From contig NZ_JAERVL010000004.1 in the NCBI RefSeq assembly GCF_016745835.1, positions 248,001 through 312,000 of the forward strand: 64,000 bases of DNA, written 5' to 3'. The stretch is from Caldalkalibacillus salinus (lineage in GTDB: Bacteria; Bacillota; Bacilli; Caldalkalibacillales; JCM-10596). Of this stretch, positions 1 to 8,038 are shown piece after piece; within the stretch, counting starts at the first letter, position 1; the number at the start of each line of letters is the position of its first letter. The notes beneath the pieces were generated by a model that ran no database searches, was not told where the DNA came from, and saw nothing but the letters and a program-made list of their open reading frames with translations. A program made the translations under genes and the position numbers.

Positions 1-207
1 TAATTTCCAACTAAAATAACTTATAACTGTTGCTAAAATTATAGGAATCCAAGGACTTCTTGCTTCGAAAATTATGCCATCAGGTTTTACTTCTCTATAA
101 TAGAAGGTCATGAGCCAATCTATATTAAACACTTCTCCAATAAAAGAGAAAAACAGAAAAGCCAAAAAGAAACTAAGAATAGACATATAATATGGCATAT
201 ATTTCAT
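1..207 (-). CDS. Small membrane protein, 3' part cut off by the window edge
   Basis: A reading frame opens at ATG 207 on the minus strand and runs without a stop to the window edge, giving 69 residues. A good ribosome binding site (aaggggtg) lies about 9 bases upstream. The product begins MKYMPYYMSILSFFLAFLFF, so it starts with a hydrophobic helix (about residues 5-24). A polar middle part is followed by a second hydrophobic stretch near residues 52-65. This looks like a small protein with at least two membrane segments. I do not recognise the family; a YfzA-like protein is possible but not supported by a specific motif. The C-terminus lies outside the window. Confidence 0.6.
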   Translation of the reverse strand, partial: MKYMPYYMSILSFFLAFLFFSFIGEVFNIDWLMTFYYREVKPDGIIFEARSPWIPIILATVISYFSWKL

Positions 208-322
208 AAGTGTAGACACCCCTTCTTTTCTATATTTCACCATACTATAAAATTAACACGACATAAATTAACAATCTTTAAGTAAATAGCCTTTTCAAAA
301 TGACATTGGCTAATGGATAACA

Positions 323-352
323 AAAAAGGTCGGAGATTTCTCCGACCTTTTT
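323..352 (-). terminator. Rho-independent terminator after rpsD
   Basis: The arms ggtcggag and ctccgacc form a perfect GC-rich stem with a very small loop, flanked by A and T runs on the two sides. It lies 28 bases beyond the rpsD stop codon and can work in both directions. Confidence 0.9.
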
Positions 353-379
353 GACGTCCAATTTATTCGTGGTAATTGA

Positions 380-982
380 TTAACGAGAGTAGAACTCAAC
401 GATAAGAGATTCTGTAATCTCAGCAGGTAGTTCACTGCGCTCTGGTAGGCGAGTGTAAGTACCTTCAAGGCTATTCTCGTCTAGAGAAAGATATTCTGGT
501 AAATGGTTACGGCTTTCTAGTGCATCCTTAACCACGTCTAAGTTTCTAGACTTTTCACGAAGTCCAATAACATCTCCGACTTTGACACGGTAGGAAGGGA
601 TGTCTACTTTTTTACCGTTAACAGTGATGTGACCGTGGTTCACAAGCTGACGAGCAGCACGACGCGTACGGCCAAATCCTAAACGATAAACAAGGTTGTC
701 TAGGCGAGATTCAAGAAGGATCATGAAGTTCTCACCAATAACGCCAGGCATTTTACCAGCGTCATCGAATAGACGACGGAATTGACGTTCGTTCAAACCG
801 TACATATGACGTAGCTTCTGTTTCTCCTGAAGCTGAATCCCATATTCGCTAAGTTTTTTACGTTGTGTTGGACCGTGTTGTCCTGGAGCGTAAGGACGCT
901 TCGCTAATTCTTTACCAGTACCGCTTAGGGAAATACCTAAACGACGACTTATTTTCCAAGTTGGACCTGTGTATCGAGCCAT
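380..982 (-). CDS. rpsD: 30S ribosomal protein S4
   Basis: S4 is a primary 16S rRNA binding protein that nucleates assembly of the small ribosomal subunit. The 200-residue product starts [16 protein letters not shown], the usual S4 N-terminus. It has the S4 RNA-binding domain at about residues 92-155 ([20 protein letters not shown] followed by the [17 protein letters not shown] segment). No zinc-binding cysteine set is present at the N-terminus, so this is the C-minus (zinc-independent) form. The ATG is preceded by aaggagag at a normal distance. The gene stands alone, as in B. subtilis, between a terminator and a long structured leader. In B. subtilis S4 represses its own mRNA through such a leader. 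Confidence 0.98.
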   Translation of the reverse strand: MARYTGPTWKISRRLGISLSGTGKELAKRPYAPGQHGPTQRKKLSEYGIQLQEKQKLRHMYGLNERQFRRLFDDAGKMPGVIGENFMILLESRLDNLVYRLGFGRTRRAARQLVNHGHITVNGKKVDIPSYRVKVGDVIGLREKSRNLDVVKDALESRNHLPEYLSLDENSLEGTYTRLPERSELPAEITESLIVEFYSR

Positions 983-999
983 TTAAGAACTCTCCTTTC

Positions 1000-1190
1000 A
1001 AATTATGAAGAAATATTCATAAGAAAGGATAACAAGTGGTAATCTCACACATATGCTATTTTGTTTTGTTTAGCACGTTCGCCCTGATAGCGAGAGTTAC
1101 TAGTGCACCTTTGAATATAACAGCCGCGTTCAAAGGAACAAAATAGTGAGGGTCATATGGTGCTCACCCTAGCTATCTTTTCCTATATCA
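1000..1190 (-). promoter_or_regulatory. Probable rpsD (S4) autoregulatory leader RNA
   Basis: The stretch upstream of rpsD is rich in nested inverted repeats when read as minus-strand RNA. A perfect 8-bp hairpin (cctttgaa 1108-1115 with ttcaaagg 1129-1136) lies inside a longer-range 10-bp stem (ctattttgtt 1056-1065 with aacaaaatag 1137-1146). The gtgag/ctcac elements near 1044-1048, 1146-1150 and 1162-1168 could extend or compete with these. B. subtilis rpsD is known to be controlled by S4 binding to a structured leader. The position and nested pairing fit that, but I could not align it to the known RNA. Confidence 0.6.
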
Positions 1191-1273
1191 CAAAGAACAT
1201 TTTATCTCTTTTCTGGGGGCAAAGTCAAGTCATTGCAGGTGTTCATTAACTGACCAAAAGCTGGGCTTATTTT

Positions 1274-3532
1274 TTATGAAGCAAACTCATGACGTTTTTC
1301 TAAGAAACGTTGGAAAACCGTCGCAGCCTCAGCGCGTGTCATCTCTCTCTTCGGTGAGAATTGACCATTTTGTAGGGTGAGGATATCCAGATGAGAGACG
1401 ATGGCCGCATGACCGGAATGCTCTATAGCTTCATGGTCATGAGCGTCTAAGTTAAAAAGGTCTTTCTGCTGAGCAAGCTTATCATAGCCTAAAGCACGAA
1501 CCACAAGGACAGCCATATCTTCTCTCGTGAGGACATCTTCAGGGTTAAATTGACGGTCTTCTGGATCTAAGATATTAAGATCAACAGCAGCCTCAACGTA
1601 TTGGAAGTATCGTGATGATGCGGCGACGTCTTCAAAGCTAGCGTCATGGTTCAGACCATAATGCCCTCTAAATGTCCCTCGGTTCATAGCAAGGATAAGC
1701 ATCTTGATCATTTCGCCACGTTTAATTTTTTCATTCGGTCGGACGTGCCCGTTTTCATCTGTGTCGATGGCACGGTAATCGTACATCATCATAAGTGCGT
1801 CCTCTGCCCAGTGATTATCTATATCCGTTGGTGTGATACGGTTTAAGTTGACCGCTTCACCTGAGTATAACGTATGCCACTCTCCCGTTTCTGCATTTAA
1901 GAAAAGGGGTTCTGTATGGTTCGGCAGACGTAGCTCATAGACGAGCTTAGCTTCATGTACATCCTTGGTGTAGTCTCGGTCAGCTTGATATTGCAATGTG
2001 ATGTTGGATTGTTCAAGGATTTCATTCAACGCTTCTTCCTGCTCAATGACTTGATCGGGTTTAGGAAGTGATTGAGCAGGCATTCTTGGTGCACTAAAGT
2101 TAACGATGTCACCGGTGTACTGATTGATCGTCACTGATGTAGGGTGATTTCCGATGAGGACATCATTTTCTTTTGCGATCAATCTCACATGAGCAAGTGG
2201 CCCTTGATCATTTCGTTGAAGGCTGCCATCAATATAAAACGTACTGTGGGCTGTTTCCGGCGATAACTTTGCAGTCGTACTGATCACTTTATTAATCAGC
2301 TCTTCATCGGATAGCGATTGCTGAGCCTCATCTTGGTCCGTTTCAATGTCACGGCTACTTTCATTTAAAAAGTCATAGATTTTTCCTGTATGTGTATCTA
2401 CGGACACGTATCCCCAGTAATGTTGACCTTCTTCTTGGTTTTGTGGCTCGAACTGAAAATTCCATACACTTCGCCCGTTATAATCGTTAGAAGAATAGCT
2501 GCTAGAAGACACTTTCACCGCCGACTCATCGATAGGTGTGACTTCAAGAACGTGTTGAAGTGCTTCTTCCTCCGTTAGCTCTGCACCCCCACTAAAGTGA
2601 GCTTCTAAAGGTTCCTCCGAAATCGGGACATAGGTGGGTTCCGTATTATCAATCACATCCAAGCTTTGATTTAATGGCTCTCCAGAACGAGCGTCAACGT
2701 AAGAAATACTACTAGGGTGACCTGTGTTCCACCGATAGCTAAGGTAAACGGTGTCATCTTCACTCCGTTCCGGTTCTATATAGTATAATTCCAGCTGGTT
2801 AGAACCAAGCGACTGATAAGTATCGATGACGTTTTCTTCTACAATTTCCGCTTCATGCTCGGGGAATTGAACTTTTTCATCCCATTCACTGTATAAGCTG
2901 ACAACATGACCATCCGTTGTCACTTCAACGGTAATATAGTGTTGAGGAAAAGGGACACCATCGTGCATACGTACATATTGAAAGCGATAAGTGTCAGAGG
3001 AATCAATGATCGGGAGGTCCTCCTCAAGCCCGAATGGATCGTAGGTCACAAGACTGCTTTTAGTGGGGAGAACGTCCTCTATAAATGCATTAGAAATGGC
3101 TTCTGCTTCCCCTTTAGACACAGTAGGTGGATAGGAAGGGGTCTCTAACTCTCTATCGTAGTGATGAAAGTTCACTAATTCACCTGATAAGGCGTTGAGG
3201 GAGACTCTGATTTCTCCGACCATGTTTTCATCCTCTTGTTTTGTGAAGGTCACGTGCCAAGTAGCGACGGTGTTCCATTGGTTAGCTGATTGATATCTCG
3301 TATTTTGGACTTCGTACCCACTCGGGATTGAGATAAGCTCCTGTGCTTTGATAACAGCCTGCTCTCTTTCTAAAGCGCCTTCATCAGGTTGCTCATCTAT
3401 TTCGCTCTGAATGTTAAGGTACATTTGCTTCTGTTTTTCGTCAAATGACTGTGCAAATGTTGGCATAGCAGGGAGCGTTACAAGCGTCGTACTTAATGTC
3501 ATGGCAACAACAGGCTTCACATACCATTTCAT
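1274..3532 (-). CDS. Secreted S-layer homology (SLH) protein with YcdB/PepSY-like repeats
   Basis: This 752-residue product has an N-terminal signal peptide ending near TFAQS (residues 1-28), so it should be exported. Residues about 30-550 contain repeated units with EEAL helix starts and GEIV/GKIYDF-type beta strands, typical of YcdB/YcdC and PepSY-like domains. The C-terminus has three SLH units, near 570-620 (DIDNHWAED), 630-690 (FEDVAASSRYF) and 695-745. The last is degenerate. SLH triplets bind secondary cell-wall polymers non-covalently, so the protein probably sits on the cell surface. The YcdB part has no proven activity; PepSY-type modules often inhibit or chaperone proteases. AGGAGG precedes the ATG. 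The gene is a separate unit upstream of rpsD. Confidence 0.85.
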   Translation of the reverse strand: MKWYVKPVVAMTLSTTLVTLPAMPTFAQSFDEKQKQMYLNIQSEIDEQPDEGALEREQAVIKAQELISIPSGYEVQNTRYQSANQWNTVATWHVTFTKQEDENMVGEIRVSLNALSGELVNFHHYDRELETPSYPPTVSKGEAEAISNAFIEDVLPTKSSLVTYDPFGLEEDLPIIDSSDTYRFQYVRMHDGVPFPQHYITVEVTTDGHVVSLYSEWDEKVQFPEHEAEIVEENVIDTYQSLGSNQLELYYIEPERSEDDTVYLSYRWNTGHPSSISYVDARSGEPLNQSLDVIDNTEPTYVPISEEPLEAHFSGGAELTEEEALQHVLEVTPIDESAVKVSSSSYSSNDYNGRSVWNFQFEPQNQEEGQHYWGYVSVDTHTGKIYDFLNESSRDIETDQDEAQQSLSDEELINKVISTTAKLSPETAHSTFYIDGSLQRNDQGPLAHVRLIAKENDVLIGNHPTSVTINQYTGDIVNFSAPRMPAQSLPKPDQVIEQEEALNEILEQSNITLQYQADRDYTKDVHEAKLVYELRLPNHTEPLFLNAETGEWHTLYSGEAVNLNRITPTDIDNHWAEDALMMMYDYRAIDTDENGHVRPNEKIKRGEMIKMLILAMNRGTFRGHYGLNHDASFEDVAASSRYFQYVEAAVDLNILDPEDRQFNPEDVLTREDMAVLVVRALGYDKLAQQKDLFNLDAHDHEAIEHSGHAAIVSHLDILTLQNGQFSPKREMTRAEAATVFQRFLEKRHEFAS

Positions 3533-3650
3533 AAACTAAAAACCTCCTAGTATTCTACTAAAATTTTATAAAGTTATAACGCAATAAGACTGTTTACATT
3601 ATGGTAGACATCCTAAAAAGAAAAAAGGTTGCAGCACAAAGTGAAAAATT

Positions 3651-3703
3651 TTCCTGAAATTAATCAGAAAATTTGATATAATGACATTATGAGCGAGCGT
3701 TCA
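3651..3703 (+). promoter_or_regulatory. Promoter with overlapping palindrome upstream of the AtuA-like operon
   Basis: An extended -10 (TGATATAAT, 3675-3682) is followed at once by the imperfect palindrome TGAGCGAGCGTTCA (3690-3703; 10 of 14 positions symmetric). The -35 is weak (ttcctg, 3651-3656, with long spacing). The palindrome would cover the start of transcription. Its form resembles operators of TetR-family repressors that control acyl-CoA genes. Which regulator binds is unknown. Confidence 0.45.
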
Positions 3704-3770
3704 GTCATTAATGTTTGACTTAATTAGAAAGCGCTTACAATTAGAGGAGAATGATGACAGGAGGGATAAG

Positions 3771-5138
3771 ATGAATAAGGTAAGAATTGGCGCTGGCCAA
3801 GGGTTTTACGGTGATACAATACACGGAGCTTTAAATATGGCCAAATATGGGGATGTTCAGTACATATGCTTTGATTGTTTAGCTGAATTGACCATGGCCA
3901 TTTTACAAAAAGACAAATTGAAGGACCCCTCAAGAGGGTATACAAAGGACATTAAAGTCACGGCTAAGACGTTACTGCCTTATGTGAAGGAAAAAGGCAT
4001 TAAACTGATCACCAACGCAGGGGGAATTAACCCAGAAGGTGCGAGAGATGAGGTTATGCGCATAGCAGAAGACATGGGGATCTCAGGTATTAAGGTGGGG
4101 ATTGCCAGCGGTGACAACATTTATCCTATCTTAGAAGAACTGCAAAACAAAGGCATATCATTAGAGGATTATGATACGGGTGAACCATTTACCAAGGCGA
4201 AGGAAGAGATTCTATTCGCCAGCGCTTACCTCGGTGTTTGGCCCATTGTCAAATGCTTAGAAGAAGGAGCAGATATTGTAATCACAGGGAGAACCACAGA
4301 TACAGCACAATTCTTAGCCCCATTGATTTACGAATTAGGATGGAAGAAAGACGATTGGGATTTGCTAGGTCAGGGGATCTTACTTGGCCATTTAATGGAA
4401 TGCTCAGGTCAGGCTACTGGCGGTAACTTCAGTGGGGATTGGTGGAACATCCCTGATATGGAGAACATCGGTTATCCTATCGCCGAAGTATACGAGGATG
4501 GGACATCTTATATGACTAAGCCTGAGAACACAGGGGGAAGAGTGTCGGTGGACACGTTAAAGGAGCAGTTTTTATATGAAATCCACGACCCTACACATTA
4601 TATCACCCCCGACGTGATAGCCGATTTTAGCGGGACCGCCTTTGAACAAGTGGAAGAGAATAAGGTGAAGATATCAGGGGTTAAGGGAAAACCGAAGCCT
4701 GACACACTGAAAGCGATCATGGGGTATTCAAACGGATATATGGGGCAGGGATTAATCGGTTACTCCTGGCCGGACGCTTTACAAAAAGCGAGAAAGGCGG
4801 ACGAGATTGTACGCAAGCAAATATCTCTATATGACATGAACGTGAAAGACATCCACACCGAATTTATTGGATATAACTCCATCCACGGGCCATTGGCTAC
4901 ACCCGTAGATGAGGATAACCTCAATGAAATATATTTGCGAGTAGCCGTTCATACGGAGACAAAGGAAGAAGCGTCTCAATTCGGCAGGCTCTTCCCGCCA
5001 TTAGCCTTGAACGGACCCCCGTTTGTGGGAGGGCTCGCCAATATGTTTTCAGTAAGACAACTATTGGGCTTATGGTCTGTGTTAATACCGAGGGAAGAAA
5101 TAGAAGATAGAGTCACAACAGACGTGAAGGAGGTTTAA
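3771..5138 (+). CDS. AtuA-like (DUF1446) acyclic terpene utilisation family protein
   Basis: The 455-residue product begins MNKVRIGAGQGFYGDT and carries the DUF1446/AtuA core. Recognisable segments are GGINPEGARDE near residue 100, a VITGRTTDTAQFLAPL block near residue 185, and GHLMECSGQATGGNFSGDWW near residue 220. AtuA is needed for citronellol/geraniol breakdown in Pseudomonas. The reaction of most family members is not established. In Bacillota the family occurs in operons with acyl-CoA genes. I chose ATG 3771 because aggaggga lies 5 bases before it; an in-frame ATG at 3711 lacks a binding site. The next gene starts two bases after its stop and encodes the matching small domain. Confidence 0.8.
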   Translation: MNKVRIGAGQGFYGDTIHGALNMAKYGDVQYICFDCLAELTMAILQKDKLKDPSRGYTKDIKVTAKTLLPYVKEKGIKLITNAGGINPEGARDEVMRIAEDMGISGIKVGIASGDNIYPILEELQNKGISLEDYDTGEPFTKAKEEILFASAYLGVWPIVKCLEEGADIVITGRTTDTAQFLAPLIYELGWKKDDWDLLGQGILLGHLMECSGQATGGNFSGDWWNIPDMENIGYPIAEVYEDGTSYMTKPENTGGRVSVDTLKEQFLYEIHDPTHYITPDVIADFSGTAFEQVEENKVKISGVKGKPKPDTLKAIMGYSNGYMGQGLIGYSWPDALQKARKADEIVRKQISLYDMNVKDIHTEFIGYNSIHGPLATPVDEDNLNEIYLRVAVHTETKEEASQFGRLFPPLALNGPPFVGGLANMFSVRQLLGLWSVLIPREEIEDRVTTDVKEV

Positions 5139-5140
5139 CT

Positions 5141-5509
5141 GTGGCCAAAGTACAATTACGTTACGTTGCACAAGCACGTTCAGGAGACAAGGGTAACACT
5201 TGTGACTTAGGATTATTTGCCAGAACACCGGAAATGTATGAAGTATTCAAACAAGAAGTGACGTCAGAAAGGGTCAAAGCTCACTTCAAGGATATCGTTG
5301 GAGGCAGAGTGGAACGCTATGAAGTGGATAATATCTACGGGCTAAAGTTTGTCCTCGAAGATGCACTGGGGGGCGGGGCGCCATCCTCTCTCAGAACGGA
5401 TAACTTAGGTAAATCCTTTGGTTCTAACCTGCTTCGCATGGAGATTGATGTACCTGATCATTTGTTAAATGAAGCACACTGTGTGAGGCAACCCCCGGCT
5501 GTTTCTTAA
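5141..5509 (+). CDS. AtuA-like C-terminal ferredoxin-fold subunit
   Basis: This 122-residue protein starts with GTG two bases after the AtuA-like stop, behind the ribosome binding site aaggagg. It contains the motifs ARSGDKGNTCDLGLFAR (residues 12-28) and ALGGGAPSSLRTDNLGKSFG (residues 84-103), which I recognise as the small domain found at the C-terminus of full-length AtuA proteins. Here it is a separate polypeptide, so the two genes probably encode partner subunits of one enzyme. It may be involved in metabolism of branched or terpenoid acyl compounds, but the substrate cannot be read from the sequence. The terminator at 5548 ends the operon. Confidence 0.78.
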   Translation: MAKVQLRYVAQARSGDKGNTCDLGLFARTPEMYEVFKQEVTSERVKAHFKDIVGGRVERYEVDNIYGLKFVLEDALGGGAPSSLRTDNLGKSFGSNLLRMEIDVPDHLLNEAHCVRQPPAVS

Positions 5510-5547
5510 AGCTATTATTCTTCTCATGTCATTTAAATATTTTTCCC

Positions 5548-5576
5548 AAAGCAGACACAAACGTCTGCTTTTTTTT
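5548..5576 (+). terminator. Terminator after the AtuA-like operon
   Basis: The stem aaagcagac/gtctgcttt with a 6-base loop is followed by eight Ts. Confidence 0.92.
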
Positions 5577-5666
5577 GCCCATAATAATGACAAACGCATC
5601 CCATATTGTGTATCATATAAATACATAAAATCATATCAATTTACTATGGATTGAAGGAGGATGGTC

Positions 5667-6311
5667 ATGAAAAACGACTTTAATGAGCTGTTTGACCAGT
5701 GGGCACCCGTTTATGATCAGACCGTCCACGATACAACGGGAGAGTATCAGGAAGTCTTTGAAGGATATGAGGATATTCTGAGCCGTGTCGTAGCAGAAAT
5801 ACCAGCAGGAGGCTCAAGAGTTTTAGAATTTGGTGTGGGAACAGGTAACTTATCGGAGAAGATACGAGAGCAAGGCTATGAGTTAATAGGGGTAGAACCG
5901 TCAGCCGAAATGCGACGCAAAGTAACAGAGAAGGGGATTCCAATAGATCTAAGGGAGGGGAGTTTCTTAGATATTCCCTTACAAAAGAACGAAAAAGTAG
6001 ACGCCATTGTGAGCACCTACGCCTTTCATCATCTTACCTTAAAGGAGAAAGAAACCTCCCTGAGTAAAATGAAGGCTTTTCTTAAACCAGGTGGTGTGAT
6101 TGTTTTTGCTGATACGGTATATCAAAATGAAAATACAAAACAAGACATACTAACAAGGGTCAAGGCCCAGGATAAACCGAACCTTCTCAAAGATTTACAA
6201 ACGGAGTATTATGAAACGATTGATGACTTACGTACCGAATTTGAGCGTAACGGGTTCAGCGTTACATTCGATCGTTTAAACCGTTTTGTTTGGCTCATCA
6301 AAGCATACTAA
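5667..6311 (+). CDS. yrrT: YrrT-like class I SAM-dependent methyltransferase
   Basis: The product has 214 residues. It has the methyltransferase motif I VLEFGVGTGNLSEKI at about residue 53, an acidic residue after strand 2 (GVEPSAEM) and motif IV near VDAIVSTYAFHHLT. The opening FNELFDQWAPVYDQTVHD and the ending RFVWLIKAY match B. subtilis YrrT from memory. In B. subtilis YrrT is encoded with methionine-to-cysteine salvage genes, which are absent here. Its substrate is not known. ATG 5667 is preferred over ATG 5661 because aaggagg at 5654-5660 would abut the first ATG but lies 6 bases before the second. The gene stands between the 5548 terminator and refZ. Confidence 0.8.
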   Translation: MKNDFNELFDQWAPVYDQTVHDTTGEYQEVFEGYEDILSRVVAEIPAGGSRVLEFGVGTGNLSEKIREQGYELIGVEPSAEMRRKVTEKGIPIDLREGSFLDIPLQKNEKVDAIVSTYAFHHLTLKEKETSLSKMKAFLKPGGVIVFADTVYQNENTKQDILTRVKAQDKPNLLKDLQTEYYETIDDLRTEFERNGFSVTFDRLNRFVWLIKAY

Positions 6312-6401
6312 AGTGAAATATTTATATTTTCAAAAGGAAAATACCCTGCTCGTCACGAAAAAGTTTACAATCAACATGTTTTCGTACGGGAGGGTCTTTT
6401 T

Positions 6402-7082
6402 ATGGTGGTCAAAACTTCAATCAGGAAGACGGGAGAACAGAGAAGATCAACTCAAAAAGCCAAAGACAAAATTATCGAAGCAGCAACCGATCTGTTTTAC
6501 TTTGAGGGGTTTAAATCAACAACCGTACGACAAATTGCTAAGAAAGCTTCAGTCAACCCCGCTCTCGTATCTTATTATTTTGGGAGTAAAAAGGGATTGC
6601 TAGAAGCATTGATGGTCAATTTCTATGAATCATACTTTGAGGTTCTCGAATCTCAGAGGAAAATGTTATCGGAGCAGCAAGACGTCCACCACAAGCTGTT
6701 ATCACTGGTGAACGTTGCCTTTAATTATTTGTTTGAATCGTACAAAATGACACGGTTCATATACAGAGAACTTACTTTAGATTCGATGCTCATACGTGAA
6801 GTGATGAGCACCTACATCTCAAAAGAGAAGTATTATTATCTCTCTGTCATGGAGGAAGCATTGGAAAAGGAACAAATCAGCGCAATCGATATAGAAATGG
6901 TGGTCCTTCAAATATTAAATATCCTGTACATGCCTTTTTTGCAGCCACAGGTGATACGGGAAGTGTATCATATGGAACCACTTAGCATGACGTTTAAAAA
7001 GCGCTACTACGATCAACTTTCGGGCTGGATTACGTTTTATCTAGCCTCTCAAACCGTGCAAACTCAGACCCTACATCCTTAG
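6402..7082 (+). CDS. refZ: RefZ-like TetR-family DNA-binding protein (formerly YttP)
   Basis: The 226-residue product has a TetR helix-turn-helix at about residues 15-65 (KIIEAATDLFYFEGFKSTTV and the VNPALVSYYFGSKKGL recognition segment) and a helical C-terminal ligand/dimer domain. In B. subtilis RefZ (YttP) is a TetR-like protein that binds sites flanking the origin. It tunes FtsZ positioning so that the right amount of chromosome is trapped in the forespore. Context supports this assignment because hisJ and ezrA lie directly downstream as in B. subtilis. A plain repressor of the AtuA-like operon is an alternative. The ATG is preceded by gggaggg. The last 53 bases overlap the end of hisJ on the other strand. 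Confidence 0.75.
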   Translation: MVVKTSIRKTGEQRRSTQKAKDKIIEAATDLFYFEGFKSTTVRQIAKKASVNPALVSYYFGSKKGLLEALMVNFYESYFEVLESQRKMLSEQQDVHHKLLSLVNVAFNYLFESYKMTRFIYRELTLDSMLIREVMSTYISKEKYYYLSVMEEALEKEQISAIDIEMVVLQILNILYMPFLQPQVIREVYHMEPLSMTFKKRYYDQLSGWITFYLASQTVQTQTLHP

Positions 7083-7845
7083 GGTCGTGTGCGTCAGAAC
7101 CGTAAATAAAAGGGATGTCAAGCTTAAGGGCTTCTTGTAGAACATCCTCACTGGGATAAATGTCGCGACAATGTTCTTTCCTTAGTCCTGCTGTATTGAA
7201 ATCAAGGGTATATCCATATTTCCTCACAAGGTCTAAGACATACATCAGTTGTCCCCACCATTTATCCTTATTTTTTGGTCTGAATATTTGCTTGAACTTT
7301 TCAATCAACGTTATATGTCCAATTCTCTTCGGTTTATATGTTCCGAGATCTGCAAGAACGGCTTTTTCTAAGGTGTTGTAATATTGCAAGTAGACGTCGT
7401 CAACCGTACCGTAAAAAGGGATCAAGTCCGTCGAGAATTGATCGGCACTATAATCTAGGCAAGTCCAGTGTTGTCCAACGGGTAGGAAGTGTACGGACAG
7501 GATCGCATCATCCAATTGAGGGCCAACATGCTCAAGTAACGCTTGCGTTTGAGCCTCATAGCCTGTGATATAATCGATCTCTAATCCCGTTAAGATTTCA
7601 ATCTCTGACTGATATTTTTTTTTCAACCGTTCACATTCATATAAGTAAGGCTCTAAATCACACATTCTCATCGCGCTGTCCTGTTGTGGCACTGGGTCGG
7701 TAAAACCTTGGGGTAAAGGGGCGTGTTCCGTTATACTATAGCGTTCAAATCCTTTACGAATGGCTTGTTCAATGTATGACTCTAGCGCTGCCTGACTGCC
7801 GTGTGGACAGAAGGGGCTATGTGTGTGTGCATCCCACTTTAACAT
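7030..7845 (-). CDS. hisJ: Histidinol-phosphatase, PHP family
   Basis: This 271-residue PHP-family metallophosphatase removes phosphate from histidinol phosphate, the eighth step of histidine synthesis. The metal-binding motifs are visible: DAHTHSPFCPHG at residues 5-16, SITEHAPLP near residue 37, ILSVHFL near residue 114 and YGSDAHDPKDVG near the C-terminus. The order is that of HisJ/HisK of Bacillus. Its 3' end overlaps the 3' end of refZ on the opposite strand by 53 bases. There are no other his genes in the window, which is also the case for B. subtilis hisJ. Confidence 0.92.
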   Translation of the reverse strand: MLKWDAHTHSPFCPHGSQAALESYIEQAIRKGFERYSITEHAPLPQGFTDPVPQQDSAMRMCDLEPYLYECERLKKKYQSEIEILTGLEIDYITGYEAQTQALLEHVGPQLDDAILSVHFLPVGQHWTCLDYSADQFSTDLIPFYGTVDDVYLQYYNTLEKAVLADLGTYKPKRIGHITLIEKFKQIFRPKNKDKWWGQLMYVLDLVRKYGYTLDFNTAGLRKEHCRDIYPSEDVLQEALKLDIPFIYGSDAHDPKDVGSEFARFERLDKT

Positions 7846-8038
7846 ATCAACTGTCTCCTTTTCATTTTGCTAGAAATATTTTATCATTTACTTAACTAAT
7901 CAAAAAATTATACAAGCTTGAGACGTGGTTGAAAAGGATTATCACTAAAAAAGAAAAAGGTCATAAACAATAAAGAGAAAATGAGGATATTAATGATAAA
8001 TGATCATTTTAACTCTCAGTGGAAAGGACTTTCATTCT

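Noticed and set aside
5680-5943. 87-residue antisense frame in the YrrT-like gene
   Set aside because: Shadow of the real gene with no start signals.
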